Positions 1 through 7,655 of a stretch of DNA of 46,075 nt are shown piece by piece. Position numbers and translations under genes: made by a program. This DNA comes from Streptomyces sp. SID10853. Lineage in GTDB: Bacteria; Actinomycetota; Actinomycetes; Streptomycetales; Streptomycetaceae. How positions within the stretch are numbered: the stretch's first letter is position 1; every line of letters starts with the position of its first letter. The stretch lies in the NCBI RefSeq assembly GCF_010548145.1, contig NZ_JAAGLN010000030.1, positions 1 through 46,075 on the forward strand, given 5' to 3'. Below the pieces are notes generated by a model. The model did no database searches and was not told the DNA's origin. It saw only the letters and a program-made list of their open reading frames with translations.

Positions 1-2
1 GG

Positions 3-674
3 CGGGCCAGGCCGGACGCGTCGACGGGGCGCGCGGCCGTGGAAGCCGCTGCGCGCACGGCCCCGGGCACACCGGTCGAACAGGGCTGCGTCGGCGCCGG
101 TACGGGCGCGGTGGCCGGCGGGCTCAAGGGCGGCGTCGGTTCGGCGAGCGTCACACTGGCGTCCGGCGTCACCGTGGGAGCCGTCGCCGTGGTCAACGCG
201 GCGGGCTCACCGGTCGATCCGCGAACGGGCGTGCTCTACGGCGAGTACGGGCAGGGCCGGCCCGAATACCCGGCCGACGCCGTCCATGAAGAGGCACAGC
301 GCCTGCTGGCTCTGGCGCGCGAGCGAAATGCGCGCCCCCCGCTGAACACCACCATCGCCGTCGTGGCCACCGACGCCGAACTGACCCGCGCCCAGGCGCA
401 GAAGCTGGCCGGAACAGCACACGACGGGCTCGCACGCGCTGTGCGGCCCGTCCATCTGATGCACGACGGCGACACCGTCTTCGCACTTGCCACCGGCACG
501 GGCCACCGCCCCGACCTGAGCGTCCTCAACGACGTACTGGCCGCCGGGGCCGACGCGCTGAGCCGGGCCGTGGTGCGGGCCGTCAGGGCGGCGGAGCCGG
601 TGGAGGGGCCGGGGGGCTGGTTCCCGGCCCACCGCGACCTGTACGGCACGGGCACCGGAACCGATCCGAGCTGA
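3..674 (+). CDS. P1-family (DmpA-like) aminopeptidase/acylase, 5' end missing
   Basis: This is the C-terminal part of a peptidase family P1 protein; the reading frame is open to the left window edge, so the GTG at 39 is probably internal. Family members are Ntn-type hydrolases that cleave themselves into alpha and beta chains and remove N-terminal residues from peptides or amides. The motif GCVGAGTGA followed by GLKGGVGSAS fits the self-cleavage region, with the Ser after GGVG as the likely new N-terminal nucleophile. The downstream VGAVAVVNAAGSPVDP and a late TTIAVVATDAELTRAQAQKLA segment also match the family. The last residues are a short GTGTGTDPS tail. The family call is fairly firm; the substrate cannot be told. 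The next gene is on the same strand but 158 bases away. Confidence 0.75.
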   Translation, partial: RARPDASTGRAAVEAAARTAPGTPVEQGCVGAGTGAVAGGLKGGVGSASVTLASGVTVGAVAVVNAAGSPVDPRTGVLYGEYGQGRPEYPADAVHEEAQRLLALARERNARPPLNTTIAVVATDAELTRAQAQKLAGTAHDGLARAVRPVHLMHDGDTVFALATGTGHRPDLSVLNDVLAAGADALSRAVVRAVRAAEPVEGPGGWFPAHRDLYGTGTGTDPS

Positions 675-831
675 CGCGGCATCTACTGACGTACCGGACA
701 CGTGAGTTGGCGGGGCGCCCGGGAACTTTTCGCACGCCCCCATCGTTTTGCCGAACGAAGGCCACGTTGTCAGACCCAGGGACTACGTTGAGTTCCGACC
801 TCATGACTTGCCGCGACGGCCTGGAGAGACC

Positions 832-1578
832 TTGAGCCATTCGCATGAGACGACCGAGGAGCACCTCGCGCGACTCCTCGGGCGCGCACTGAACGCTTTC
901 GAGCTGCCCGACGCCACCGTCGAGCGGCTCGGCTCCGCGCTGGCCCACAGCACAGCGCTGCACTCCTCGCACCACAGCTCGGGCGCGGGGCTGCACCGCG
1001 AGACGTACCGGCACACGTTCCTCATCGCCGACGGCACCGACCTGGCGCTGTGGGAGCTGGTGTACGAGACGGGTACGGGCGCGGGCCCGCAGTACGAGCT
1101 GTATCCGGGCGAGGCCGAGGCCAGGCTCGCCGTGACCCGGATCCGCGGGGCGGACGCCGCCGCGATGTTCCCCGACGACGACCCGGAGGACGACCTCGGG
1201 ATCCTCGCCGCGCTCCAGTCGGCGCCCCCGCCCGCGGTGGCCAGGACGTACGCGGCGGACCGCTCGGCCGACCATGCCCGCCGGCTGCTGCGCCGCGCGG
1301 AGAACCCGGACTGCCCCGGTGAGGACATCGCCGGGCTGCTGCGGTCCGCCTTCGCCCATCAGATCAGCCAGGCCCTCGGCAGCCAGTGCCGCTTCGAGAG
1401 CGTGGGCCCCGCCGCCTTCACCCTCTACGAGCACGCCTTCCTGCTGCTCGACGGCCAGGAGATCAGCCTCTGGGAGGTCGAGCACACGGCGACGCCCGAC
1501 GGACGCCATATGTGCGAGGTCTATCTGTCCCAGAGCGAGGCCCGCACGGCGATGGAGCTCCGCGCCCGCGTGCGCTGA
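832..1578 (+). CDS. DUF6227 family protein with two homologous halves
   Basis: This is a conserved Streptomyces protein of unknown function that I recognise as DUF6227. A TTG start at 832 is chosen because GGAG lies five bases upstream; an in-frame TTG at 748 would add 28 residues with no clear ribosome site. The protein is an internal duplication. The first half has LARLLGRALNAF, ETYRHTFLIADGTDLALWELVYET and YELYPGEAEAR; the second has ARRLLRRAENP, LYEHAFLLLDGQEISLWEVEHTA and CEVYLSQSEAR. A charged Asp/Glu/Pro-rich linker joins them. There is no signal peptide or membrane segment, so it should be cytoplasmic. It is convergent with the WYL regulator, 39 bases from that gene's stop. Function unknown. 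Confidence 0.8.
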   Translation: MSHSHETTEEHLARLLGRALNAFELPDATVERLGSALAHSTALHSSHHSSGAGLHRETYRHTFLIADGTDLALWELVYETGTGAGPQYELYPGEAEARLAVTRIRGADAAAMFPDDDPEDDLGILAALQSAPPPAVARTYAADRSADHARRLLRRAENPDCPGEDIAGLLRSAFAHQISQALGSQCRFESVGPAAFTLYEHAFLLLDGQEISLWEVEHTATPDGRHMCEVYLSQSEARTAMELRARVR

Positions 1579-1617
1579 GCTCCGTCCCACTGGCCCACAC
1601 CTGCCCCGTTACCGCCG

Positions 1618-2589
1618 TTACCGGTTCTCCTCCCCCGCCGCGCGGACCAGCCGGGCGCCCAGCTCCGCCACGTACTCCACCAGTTCGGGCGGGTGGTGCA
1701 CGGTGAACTGCGCGTCCACCAGCGCGAGTCGCAGCCCCAGCCACTCCAGCGAGTCCGCCACCGGCGCCCTGAGCCGGCAGCGCCGCTCGGCCAGCACCTC
1801 GGGTGTGCCCATCCCGCCCGGCAGCCGGGCCGCCACGAACTCCGCCGGGGCCTCGAAGGTGACGTCGAGATCCACCGAGGGCTGTCGCCGCGACAGCGAC
1901 CGGCTGACGAACTCCGCCGCGTCCCGCACCGGAAGCTCGCGCGGCACGAACCGCGCCCCCGTCGCGAACGGCCGGCTCACCCGGTCGACCCGGAACGTCC
2001 GCCAGTCGTCCCGGTCGATGTCGTACGCCACGAGATACCAGCGGCGCCCGGTGGAGACCAGCCGGTACGGCTCGACCAGCCGCTTCGTCTCCGTACCGTC
2101 CCCGGCGCGGTAGCCGAAGCGCAGCCGCTCCGGTCCGGTGGCCGCCCCCGCGATCACCGTGAGCGTGCCCGGGTCGATCGTCGCCCCGTCGCCGCTGGTC
2201 AGCGGGATCGTCGCCGCCTGGAGTGTGGCGACGCGGTGGCGCAGCCTGGACGGCAGCACCTGTTCCAGCTTGGCCAGGGCCCGTACGGAAGCCTCCTCGA
2301 TGCCCTCCACCGCATGTCCGGCCCCGGCACGCAGCCCGACCGCGATGGCCACGGCCTCCTCGTCGTCGAGGACCAGCGGGGGCATGGCCTTGCCCGCCAC
2401 CAGCCGGTAGCCGCCCTCGGCGCCCATCGTGGCCTGGACCGGATAGCCGAGGTCGCGCAGCCGGTCGATGTCGCGCCGGACCGTGCGCCTGCTGACGTCG
2501 AGACGCTCGGCGAGTTCACCGCCGGGCCACTCGCGCGGAGTCTGGAGCAGCGAGAGGAGGTGCAGCAGCCGTACCGGAGTGTCCGTCAT
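1618..2589 (-). CDS. HTH/WYL-domain transcriptional regulator (YafY/DeoR type)
   Basis: This is a 323-residue regulator. The N-terminal winged helix-turn-helix covers about residues 1-60, with VSRRTVRRDIDRLRDLGYPVQA as recognition region. A middle segment follows (PPLVLDDEEAVAIAVGLRAG), then a WYL domain with EPYRLVSTGRRWYLVAYDIDRDDWRTFRVDRV at about 180-215. WYL domains are thought to bind small ligands or nucleic acid. The ATG at 2589 is chosen because the HTH starts right after it; the open frame continues upstream to 2688 but would overlap the divergent gene. The gene is divergent from an MFS transporter 62 bases away, so it probably controls that transporter and itself. Two ATGACAGC direct repeats in the gap are candidate sites. 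Confidence 0.87.
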   Translation of the reverse strand: MTDTPVRLLHLLSLLQTPREWPGGELAERLDVSRRTVRRDIDRLRDLGYPVQATMGAEGGYRLVAGKAMPPLVLDDEEAVAIAVGLRAGAGHAVEGIEEASVRALAKLEQVLPSRLRHRVATLQAATIPLTSGDGATIDPGTLTVIAGAATGPERLRFGYRAGDGTETKRLVEPYRLVSTGRRWYLVAYDIDRDDWRTFRVDRVSRPFATGARFVPRELPVRDAAEFVSRSLSRRQPSVDLDVTFEAPAEFVAARLPGGMGTPEVLAERRCRLRAPVADSLEWLGLRLALVDAQFTVHHPPELVEYVAELGARLVRAAGEENR

Positions 2590-2642
2590 GACAGCCAGGA
2601 TGCCCGGGAAGTGGGACACACCCTGACCTAGATGACAGCTAG
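2588..2642. promoter_or_regulatory. Direct repeat ATGACAGC(C/T)AG in the WYL/MFS divergent gap
   Basis: ATGACAGCCAG at 2588-2598 and ATGACAGCTAG at 2632-2642 are direct repeats 44 bases apart. The first covers the start codon of the WYL gene and the second ends nine bases before the MFS start. Neither gene has a strong ribosome site; TAGCTT at 2639-2644 is placed as a minus-10 for a leaderless MFS transcript. They are inferred binding sites for the WYL protein. Confidence 0.4.
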
Positions 2643-2651
2643 CTTCCCCGC

Positions 2652-4214
2652 ATGACCTCAACACCTCCGCCCACCGCGCGGGATGCACAGGCCGCCCGGG
2701 CCGCGCTCAGGGCCGACCGTCGCCGGTGGTTCGCGCTGGCCATCGTGATGACCGCGGCCTTCATGGACCTGGTCGATGTCACGATCGTGAACATCGCGAT
2801 CCCGTCCATCCAGCAGGACACCGGTGCCACGTTCAGCCAGATCCAGTGGATCACCGCCGGTTACGCCCTCGCCTTCGCCGCCGGGCTGATCACGGGCGGC
2901 AGGCTCGGCGACATCCACGGCCGCAAGCGGCTCTTCCTCATCGGGATAGGCGGCTTCACGCTGGCCTCCGCGCTGTGCGGCTTCGCGGCCAACCCGGAGA
3001 TGCTGGTGGCCTCACGCATCCTGCAGGGCGCGATGGCGGCGCTGATGGTGCCGCAGGTGCTCTCGATCGTGCACGCCACCTTCCCCGCGGAGGAACGCGG
3101 CAAGGTCTTCGGGCTGTTCGGGGCGATCGTCGGCCTGGGCGCGGTCTCCGGCCCGCTGCTCGGCGCACTGCTCACCGAGTGGAACATCGCCGGTCTGGAG
3201 TGGCGCCCGATCTTCCTGATCAACCTGCCGGTCGGGCTGACCGGGCTGCTGCTGGGGCGCAGGTTCATCACCGAGTCGAAAGCCCCGAAGGCGCTCCGGC
3301 TGGACATCGTCGGTGTGCTGCTCGTGGTGGCGGGTCTGCTGATGCTGCTCTACCCCCTGACGCGCGGCCGTGAGCTGGGGTGGCCGGTCTGGGGTTACGT
3401 GTCGATGGCGGGCAGCGTCGTCGTGTTCGGCGGACTGGTCGCGTACGAGCGGCTGAAGGCCCGGAAGGACGGGTCGCCGCTGGTCGAGCTGGAGCTGTTC
3501 AGGGTGAAGAGCTTCGCGGCCGGTATCGCGGTGCAGGCCACGTTCGGTGTGGCGCTGGGGATCTTCTTCCTGGTCTGGACGCTGTACATGCAGATCGGGC
3601 TCGGCTGGAGCGCGCTGCGGGCCGGAACGACCGGGATCCCGTTCTCGGTCGCGGTGTCGGCGGCCGCCGGTATCTCCGTACAGAAGCTGGTGCCGCGCTT
3701 CGGCCGCAAAGTGCTCCAGGCGGGCGCGCTGCTGATGGCGGGCGGGCTGCTGCTCTACATCTGGGAGGCGGACAGGTACGGGACGGCGATCGCGTCCTGG
3801 CAGATGGCGCTGCCGCTGGCCGTGATGGGGATCGGCATGGGGCTGATCGTCGCCCCGCTGACGGACGCGGTGCTCGCCGATGTTCCGAAGGAGCACGCGG
3901 GGTCCGCGTCGGGCCTGATCAACACCGTGCAGCAGATGGGCAACGCGCTGGGGCTCGGCCTGGTGTCCGTGGTGTTCTTCGGGTCGATCAGCGACCGCCT
4001 GGCGCCGAGCGCGACCGGCCCCGCCTTCGTCCATGCCTTCATGGACTCGCTGTGGTGGGTCGCCGGGGTGCTCGGTGTGATCTTCCTGCTGATGTTCGCC
4101 CTGCCGAAGCGGGCACCGGCGGCCGGCGGTACCGACGTGTCAGCGCCCGGGCCGGAGAAACGCCCGGGACCCGACCCGGACGGGACGCCCAGGGAGCCGG
4201 CGCTCACGGTCTGA
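2652..4214 (+). CDS. MFS drug/H+ antiporter, DHA2 (EmrB/QacA) family
   Basis: This is a 520-residue inner-membrane exporter with about 14 predicted membrane segments. Family signs are motif C-like DLVDVTIVNIAIPSIQQDTG in the first helix, GRLGDIHGRKRLFLIG (motif A) after helix 2, and GLGAVSGPLLGALLTEW (antiporter motif) in helix 5. The C-terminal 35 residues are hydrophilic and Pro/Gly-rich. DHA2 proteins export lipophilic cations, dyes or antibiotics using the proton gradient. It is divergent from the WYL regulator, its likely controller. The ATG at 2652 has no clear Shine-Dalgarno, so it may be translated leaderless. The substrate is not predictable from sequence. Confidence 0.88.
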   Translation: MTSTPPPTARDAQAARAALRADRRRWFALAIVMTAAFMDLVDVTIVNIAIPSIQQDTGATFSQIQWITAGYALAFAAGLITGGRLGDIHGRKRLFLIGIGGFTLASALCGFAANPEMLVASRILQGAMAALMVPQVLSIVHATFPAEERGKVFGLFGAIVGLGAVSGPLLGALLTEWNIAGLEWRPIFLINLPVGLTGLLLGRRFITESKAPKALRLDIVGVLLVVAGLLMLLYPLTRGRELGWPVWGYVSMAGSVVVFGGLVAYERLKARKDGSPLVELELFRVKSFAAGIAVQATFGVALGIFFLVWTLYMQIGLGWSALRAGTTGIPFSVAVSAAAGISVQKLVPRFGRKVLQAGALLMAGGLLLYIWEADRYGTAIASWQMALPLAVMGIGMGLIVAPLTDAVLADVPKEHAGSASGLINTVQQMGNALGLGLVSVVFFGSISDRLAPSATGPAFVHAFMDSLWWVAGVLGVIFLLMFALPKRAPAAGGTDVSAPGPEKRPGPDPDGTPREPALTV

Positions 4215-4294
4215 GCCGACCGGCGGGGCGGCCGGGCTACCGGGCCCGTGGACCGCTTCGCACGCCCCACGACCCGCCCTTCGGGCAAGCACTC

Positions 4295-4343
4295 CTACAG
4301 ACGCCGGACGGCACCCGCAGTGGGCGCCGTCCGGCGTCTGTAG
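4295..4343. terminator. 18-bp perfect hairpin, bidirectional terminator
   Basis: The left arm at 4295-4312 and right arm at 4326-4343 are perfect reverse complements of 18 bases around a 13-base loop, which itself could pair CCC with GGG. It lies between the convergent MFS and hrdD genes, so it can end both transcripts. There is no U-tract, as is common in Streptomyces. Confidence 0.8.
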
Positions 4344-4424
4344 TCGATTCGCGGTCGGAGAGGGCCGAGGGAGCCGGGTGCAGGGGCTGAGTCGGAGCAG
4401 AGGTCGGGGAACGGTCCGGGCCGC

Positions 4425-5405
4425 TCACGCCGCTGCGTCGAAGCCCACGTCGTCGGCCATCTTCTTCAGTTCGAGCAGAGCGTGCTTCTCGATCTGGCGG
4501 ATCCGCTCACGCGTCAGACCGTGCTCCTTGCCGACCTCGGTCAGCGTCCGCTCCCGGCCGTCGTCGATACCGAACCGCATCTTGATGATCGAAGCCGTGC
4601 GGTGATCGAGCTTGCCGATCAGCTCGTCCAGCTCCTCACTGCGCAGCAGCGTCATCACCGACTGCTCGGGCGACACCGCCGACGTGTCCTCCAGGAGGTC
4701 GCCGAACTGGGTCTCGCCCTGGTCGTCCACCGGCATGTTCAGGCTCACCGGGTCACGCGCCCAGTCCAGCACATCGCTCACCCGGGCCGGCTTGGTGTCC
4801 AGCTCGGCTGCGATCTCCTCGTGCTCAGGGTCGCGGCCGTGCTCACGGTTGAACTCGCGCTGGACACGGCGGATCCGGCCCAGCTCCTCCACCAGGTGCA
4901 CGGGGAGGCGGATGGTGCGCGACTGGTCCGCTATCGACCGGGTGATGGCCTGGCGGATCCACCACGTCGCGTAGGTGGAGAACTTGAAGCCCTTGGCGTA
5001 GTCGAACTTCTCGACCGCGCGCACCACGCCCGCGTTGCCCTCCTGGATCAGGTCGAGCAGCGGCAGACCGGCACGCGGATAGCGGCGGGCGACAGCGACG
5101 ACCAGCCGCAGGTTGGACCGGATGAAGACGTCCTTGGCGCGCTCCCCGGCGGCGACCAGCGCCTCCAGTTCCTCACGCGTGGCCCCGGCCGCCTCGCTCT
5201 GCACGGAACCGTCGAGAATCTGCTGGGCGTACACCCCGGCCTCGATGGTCTGGGACAGCTCGACTTCCTTTTCGGCGTCGAGCAGTGGCGTACGCGCTAT
5301 TTCGTCGAGGTACATGCCGACCAGGTCGCGGTCGGCGATCTCCCCGCCTACGGCGCGAACGCTGCTTGCCCGGTCGGATCGACGGGCGACGGCACGGGTT
5401 GCCAT
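4425..5405 (-). CDS. hrdD: RNA polymerase sigma factor, HrdD-type (group 2 sigma-70)
   Basis: This 326-residue sigma factor lacks region 1.1. It starts MATRAVARR and ends KKMADDVGFDAAA, close to my recollection of S. coelicolor HrdD. Region 1.2 is DLVGMYLDEIARTPLL. Region 2 includes FIRSNLRLVVAVARRY, DLIQEGNAGVVRAVEKFD and FKFSTYATWWIRQAITRS. Region 3 has RLPVHLVEELGRIRRVQREF, and region 4.2 is TLTEVGKEHGLTRERIRQIE, with the helix-turn-helix for the minus-35. HrdD is a non-essential relative of the principal sigma HrdB. The ATG at 5405 has AGGGAG seven bases upstream. The gene is divergent from the acetyltransferase gene and preceded by a sigma-R-type promoter. Assignment to HrdD rather than HrdA or HrdC rests on the termini and could be checked by phylogeny. 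Confidence 0.9.
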   Translation of the reverse strand: MATRAVARRSDRASSVRAVGGEIADRDLVGMYLDEIARTPLLDAEKEVELSQTIEAGVYAQQILDGSVQSEAAGATREELEALVAAGERAKDVFIRSNLRLVVAVARRYPRAGLPLLDLIQEGNAGVVRAVEKFDYAKGFKFSTYATWWIRQAITRSIADQSRTIRLPVHLVEELGRIRRVQREFNREHGRDPEHEEIAAELDTKPARVSDVLDWARDPVSLNMPVDDQGETQFGDLLEDTSAVSPEQSVMTLLRSEELDELIGKLDHRTASIIKMRFGIDDGRERTLTEVGKEHGLTRERIRQIEKHALLELKKMADDVGFDAAA

Positions 5406-5513
5406 GCGTGCTCCCTAACGTGAGTAACGTGATGAGGTCGCGAATCAGTGGCTCGATGTGGGGCTCGGTGTGGTGCGGAACACCCTCTCCGGTGTCCTGC
5501 ATCTGATGGAAAC

Positions 5514-5539
5514 AACGACTGGAATCCGGACAGAATTCC
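5514..5539 (-). promoter_or_regulatory. Sigma-R-type promoter for hrdD (GGAAT-N18-GTT)
   Basis: Read on the minus strand, GGAAT (5539-5535) is followed by 18 bases and GTT (5516-5514). This is the consensus of the thiol-oxidative-stress sigma factor SigR of Streptomyces. It lies 109 bases upstream of the hrdD start. hrdD of S. coelicolor is a reported target of stress sigma factors, so the match makes biological sense. Confidence 0.65.
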
Positions 5540-5600
5540 CATGACCCGCTCTGTTTTTGGTGATCATGCAGTACCCTGTCCGGCCACCAAGGGAGAGCAG

Positions 5601-6158
5601 ATGGCTGCGCAGCGTACGGAAGTGCAGGTCAGGCCGGGGAAGGAGGCGGATCTCCAGGCCCTCACCGACCTTTACAACCACTACATCCTTGAGACTGCGA
5701 TCACATTCGACACGAATGTCTTCACCCCCGAGGAACGCCGCCCGTGGCTGCTCTCCCACCCTGAGGACGGCCCGCACCGGCTGCTGGTTGCGCAGGAGGT
5801 ACCGTCTGCCCGGATTCTCGGGTACGCAACCAGCAGCGCGCTCAGGCCGAAGGCCGCGTACGCCACGTCCGTCGAGGTGACCGTCTACTGCGCTCCGGAC
5901 GCGGCAGGGCGCGGGATCGGCACGCTGCTCTACATGTCGCTGTTCGAGGCGCTGGGTGACGAGGACGTGCACCGGGCGTACGCCGGCATCACCATGCCCA
6001 ACGAGGCGTCCGCCGCACTGCACGCCCGCTTCGGCTTCACACCGGTGGGCACCTACCGCGAAGTGGGCCGGAAGTTCGGCGCGTACCACGACGTCGCCTG
6101 GTACGAGAAGGAGCTGGGCGGACAGCCCGGCCCGCCGCCTCCGGCCCGTACCTCCTGA
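5601..6158 (+). CDS. GNAT acetyltransferase, phosphinothricin acetyltransferase (Pat/Bar) type
   Basis: This 185-residue protein belongs to the family that acetylates the amino group of phosphinothricin, methionine sulfone or related amino acids with acetyl-CoA. Family landmarks are ALTDLYNHYILETAITFDT near the N-terminus, ATSVEVTVYC then the CoA-binding loop GRGIGTLLYMSLFEAL, TMPNEASAALHARFGF, and GTYREVGRKFGAYHDVAWYEK near the end. The ATG at 5601 follows GGGAGAG by three bases; the open frame reaches back to 5448 without similarity. It is divergent from hrdD; I recall a bar-like gene beside hrdD in S. coelicolor as well, so the pair looks like an ancestral arrangement rather than a resistance import. 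The natural substrate may not be phosphinothricin. Confidence 0.85.
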   Translation: MAAQRTEVQVRPGKEADLQALTDLYNHYILETAITFDTNVFTPEERRPWLLSHPEDGPHRLLVAQEVPSARILGYATSSALRPKAAYATSVEVTVYCAPDAAGRGIGTLLYMSLFEALGDEDVHRAYAGITMPNEASAALHARFGFTPVGTYREVGRKFGAYHDVAWYEKELGGQPGPPPPARTS

Positions 6159-6195
6159 TCCGGGCCCCCGATCCCGGCCCCTGATCCCCCGCTCC
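6156..6195. repeat. Short degenerate tandem repeat including the pat stop codon
   Basis: Three units of about 13 bases follow each other: TGATCCGGGCCCC (6156-6168), CGATCCCGGCCCC (6169-6181) and TGATCCCCCGCTCC (6182-6195). The first three bases of the first unit are the TGA stop of the acetyltransferase gene. The gap separates convergent genes and holds no clear hairpin terminator. Confidence 0.6.
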
Positions 6196-6209
6196 CGCAC
6201 CCCAGGCCG

Positions 6210-6989
6210 TTACCCGAACTGCACCGACCGCTTCGCCAGCCCCATCCAGAAGCCGTCGATCACATCGCGCCGGCTCTCCAGCCCGTCCTGGGCCGCCCCC
6301 AGCGTCACGAACAGTGGCGCGAAGTGTTCGGTGCGCGGGTGGGCGAGCCGCCCGGACGGGGACTTGTGCTCGAAGTCGAGCAGCGCGTCGATGTCCTGCG
6401 CCTCCAGCGCCTCCCGCCCCCAGGCGTCGAACTCGGTGGACCAGCCGGGGGTGCCCTCGTGCCGCAGCGCGGCCAGATTGTGGGTGAAGAAGCCGCTGCC
6501 GACGATCAGCACGCCTTCGTCACGCAGCGGGGCGAGCCTGCGCCCGATGTCCATCAGCTTGCGCGGATCGAGCGTCGGCATGGAGATCTGGAGTACGGGT
6601 ATCCCGGCGTCAGGGAACATCTCGACCAGCGGGACGTACGCACCGTGGTCGAGCCCCCGGTCCGGGACGTCCTGGACCGGATGACCGGCGCCGCGCAGCA
6701 GCTTCCGCACGCTCTCGGCGAGCAGGGGCGCACCCGGGGCGTCGTACCGCACCTGGTAGTAGTGCTCGGGGAAGCCCCAGAAGTCGTAGACAAGGGGGAC
6801 GGTCTCGGTCGCGCCGAGCGCCAGCGGGGCATCCTCCCAGTGCGCCGAGACCATCAGAATGGCCTTGGGGCGCGGCAGACCGGCGGACCAGGCGGCGAGC
6901 TGGCCGGGCCAGAGCGGATCGTCGGCGAGCGGTGGCGCGCCGTGGGAGAGATAGAGGGCGGGCATGCGTTCGGGGGCGATGGCGGACAT
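6210..6989 (-). CDS. Extradiol ring-cleavage dioxygenase, class III (LigB/DODA, YgiD-like)
   Basis: This 259-residue protein is of the 4,5-DOPA dioxygenase type, which uses a metal ion held by histidines to open catechol-like rings. Likely metal or active-site residues sit in LYLSHGAPP, MVSAHWEDAP, RGLDHGAYVPL and VGSGFFTHNL. The YDFWGFPEHYYQVRY segment is typical of the family. The ATG at 6989 is chosen because GGAG lies nine bases upstream; an ATG at 7004 lacks a ribosome site. The gene is divergent from a MarR regulator, a common pairing for phenolic-compound responses. The actual aromatic substrate is unknown, and many homologues are annotated only by this domain. Confidence 0.85.
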   Translation of the reverse strand: MSAIAPERMPALYLSHGAPPLADDPLWPGQLAAWSAGLPRPKAILMVSAHWEDAPLALGATETVPLVYDFWGFPEHYYQVRYDAPGAPLLAESVRKLLRGAGHPVQDVPDRGLDHGAYVPLVEMFPDAGIPVLQISMPTLDPRKLMDIGRRLAPLRDEGVLIVGSGFFTHNLAALRHEGTPGWSTEFDAWGREALEAQDIDALLDFEHKSPSGRLAHPRTEHFAPLFVTLGAAQDGLESRRDVIDGFWMGLAKRSVQFG

Positions 6990-7008
6990 GGGCGACAACT
7001 CCATTACT

Positions 7009-7067
7009 TGAAGTCTCAAGCATTGACTCAGAATCAGACCTTAGCCGCATCTAGTTTAATATTCAAG
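7009..7067. promoter_or_regulatory. Dioxygenase promoter and candidate MarR operators
   Basis: On the minus strand TTGAAT (7066-7061), a 17-base spacer and TAAGGT (7043-7038) form a good housekeeping promoter for the dioxygenase gene. CTTGAAGTCTCAAG at 7007-7020 is an inverted repeat (CTTGA-N4-TCAAG). A second copy of the half-site, ATTCAAG at 7061-7067, overlaps the minus-35. MarR proteins bind such AT-rich dyads, so these are inferred operators for the adjacent regulator. Confidence 0.5.
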
Positions 7068-7080
7068 AAAGAGTCGTACA

Positions 7081-7596
7081 GTGGAGCACATGACCTCGGC
7101 ACCGCCCCCTGACGAACCGCGCTGGCTCAGCGACGACGAGCAGCGCATCTGGCGTGCGTACCTCCATGCCACCACGCTCCTGGAGGACCATCTCGACCGC
7201 CAGTTGCAGCGGGACGCCGGGATGCCGCACATCTATTACGGGCTGCTCGTGAAGCTCTCCCAGGCGCCCCGGCGGCGGATGCGGATGACTGAGCTGGCGA
7301 TGGACGCGAAGATCACCCGCTCCCGGCTCTCGCACGCGATAGCGCGGCTGGAGCGGAACGGCTGGGTGCGCCGCGAGGACTGTCCCTCCGACAAGCGCGG
7401 CCAGAACGCGGTCCTGACGCCCGCCGGTATGAAGGTGCTGGAGCGGACCGCGCCCGGCCATGTCGCAGCCGTACGGCAGGCGCTGTTCGACCGGCTCTCC
7501 CCCGAACAGATCGGCCAGCTCGGCGAGATCATGCGGGTGATGGCCGAAGGTCTCCAGCCGCCGGGTGAGGACGCGGATCTGCCCTGGCTCCGCTGA
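7081..7596 (+). CDS. MarR-family transcriptional regulator
   Basis: This 171-residue regulator has the winged helix-turn-helix of MarR proteins. The segment RMRMTELAMDAKITRSRLSHAIARLERNGWVRRE at about 65-100 is the HTH, followed by the wing CPSDKRGQNAVLTPAGMKVLE. Dimer-forming helices come from the N-terminus and from the C-terminal LSPEQIGQLGEIMRVMAEGL. Such proteins are usually repressors released by phenolic ligands or oxidants. Start is GTG at 7081 or ATG at 7090; neither has a strong ribosome site, and the short spacing to the promoter region suggests a short or absent leader. It is divergent from the dioxygenase gene, its probable target. Confidence 0.87.
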   Translation: MEHMTSAPPPDEPRWLSDDEQRIWRAYLHATTLLEDHLDRQLQRDAGMPHIYYGLLVKLSQAPRRRMRMTELAMDAKITRSRLSHAIARLERNGWVRREDCPSDKRGQNAVLTPAGMKVLERTAPGHVAAVRQALFDRLSPEQIGQLGEIMRVMAEGLQPPGEDADLPWLR

Positions 7597-7655
7597 CACC
7601 TCACTCCTGAGGCGCCCCCGCGGAACCAGGGCAGAACGTCCGTACCCGGCTGGGC

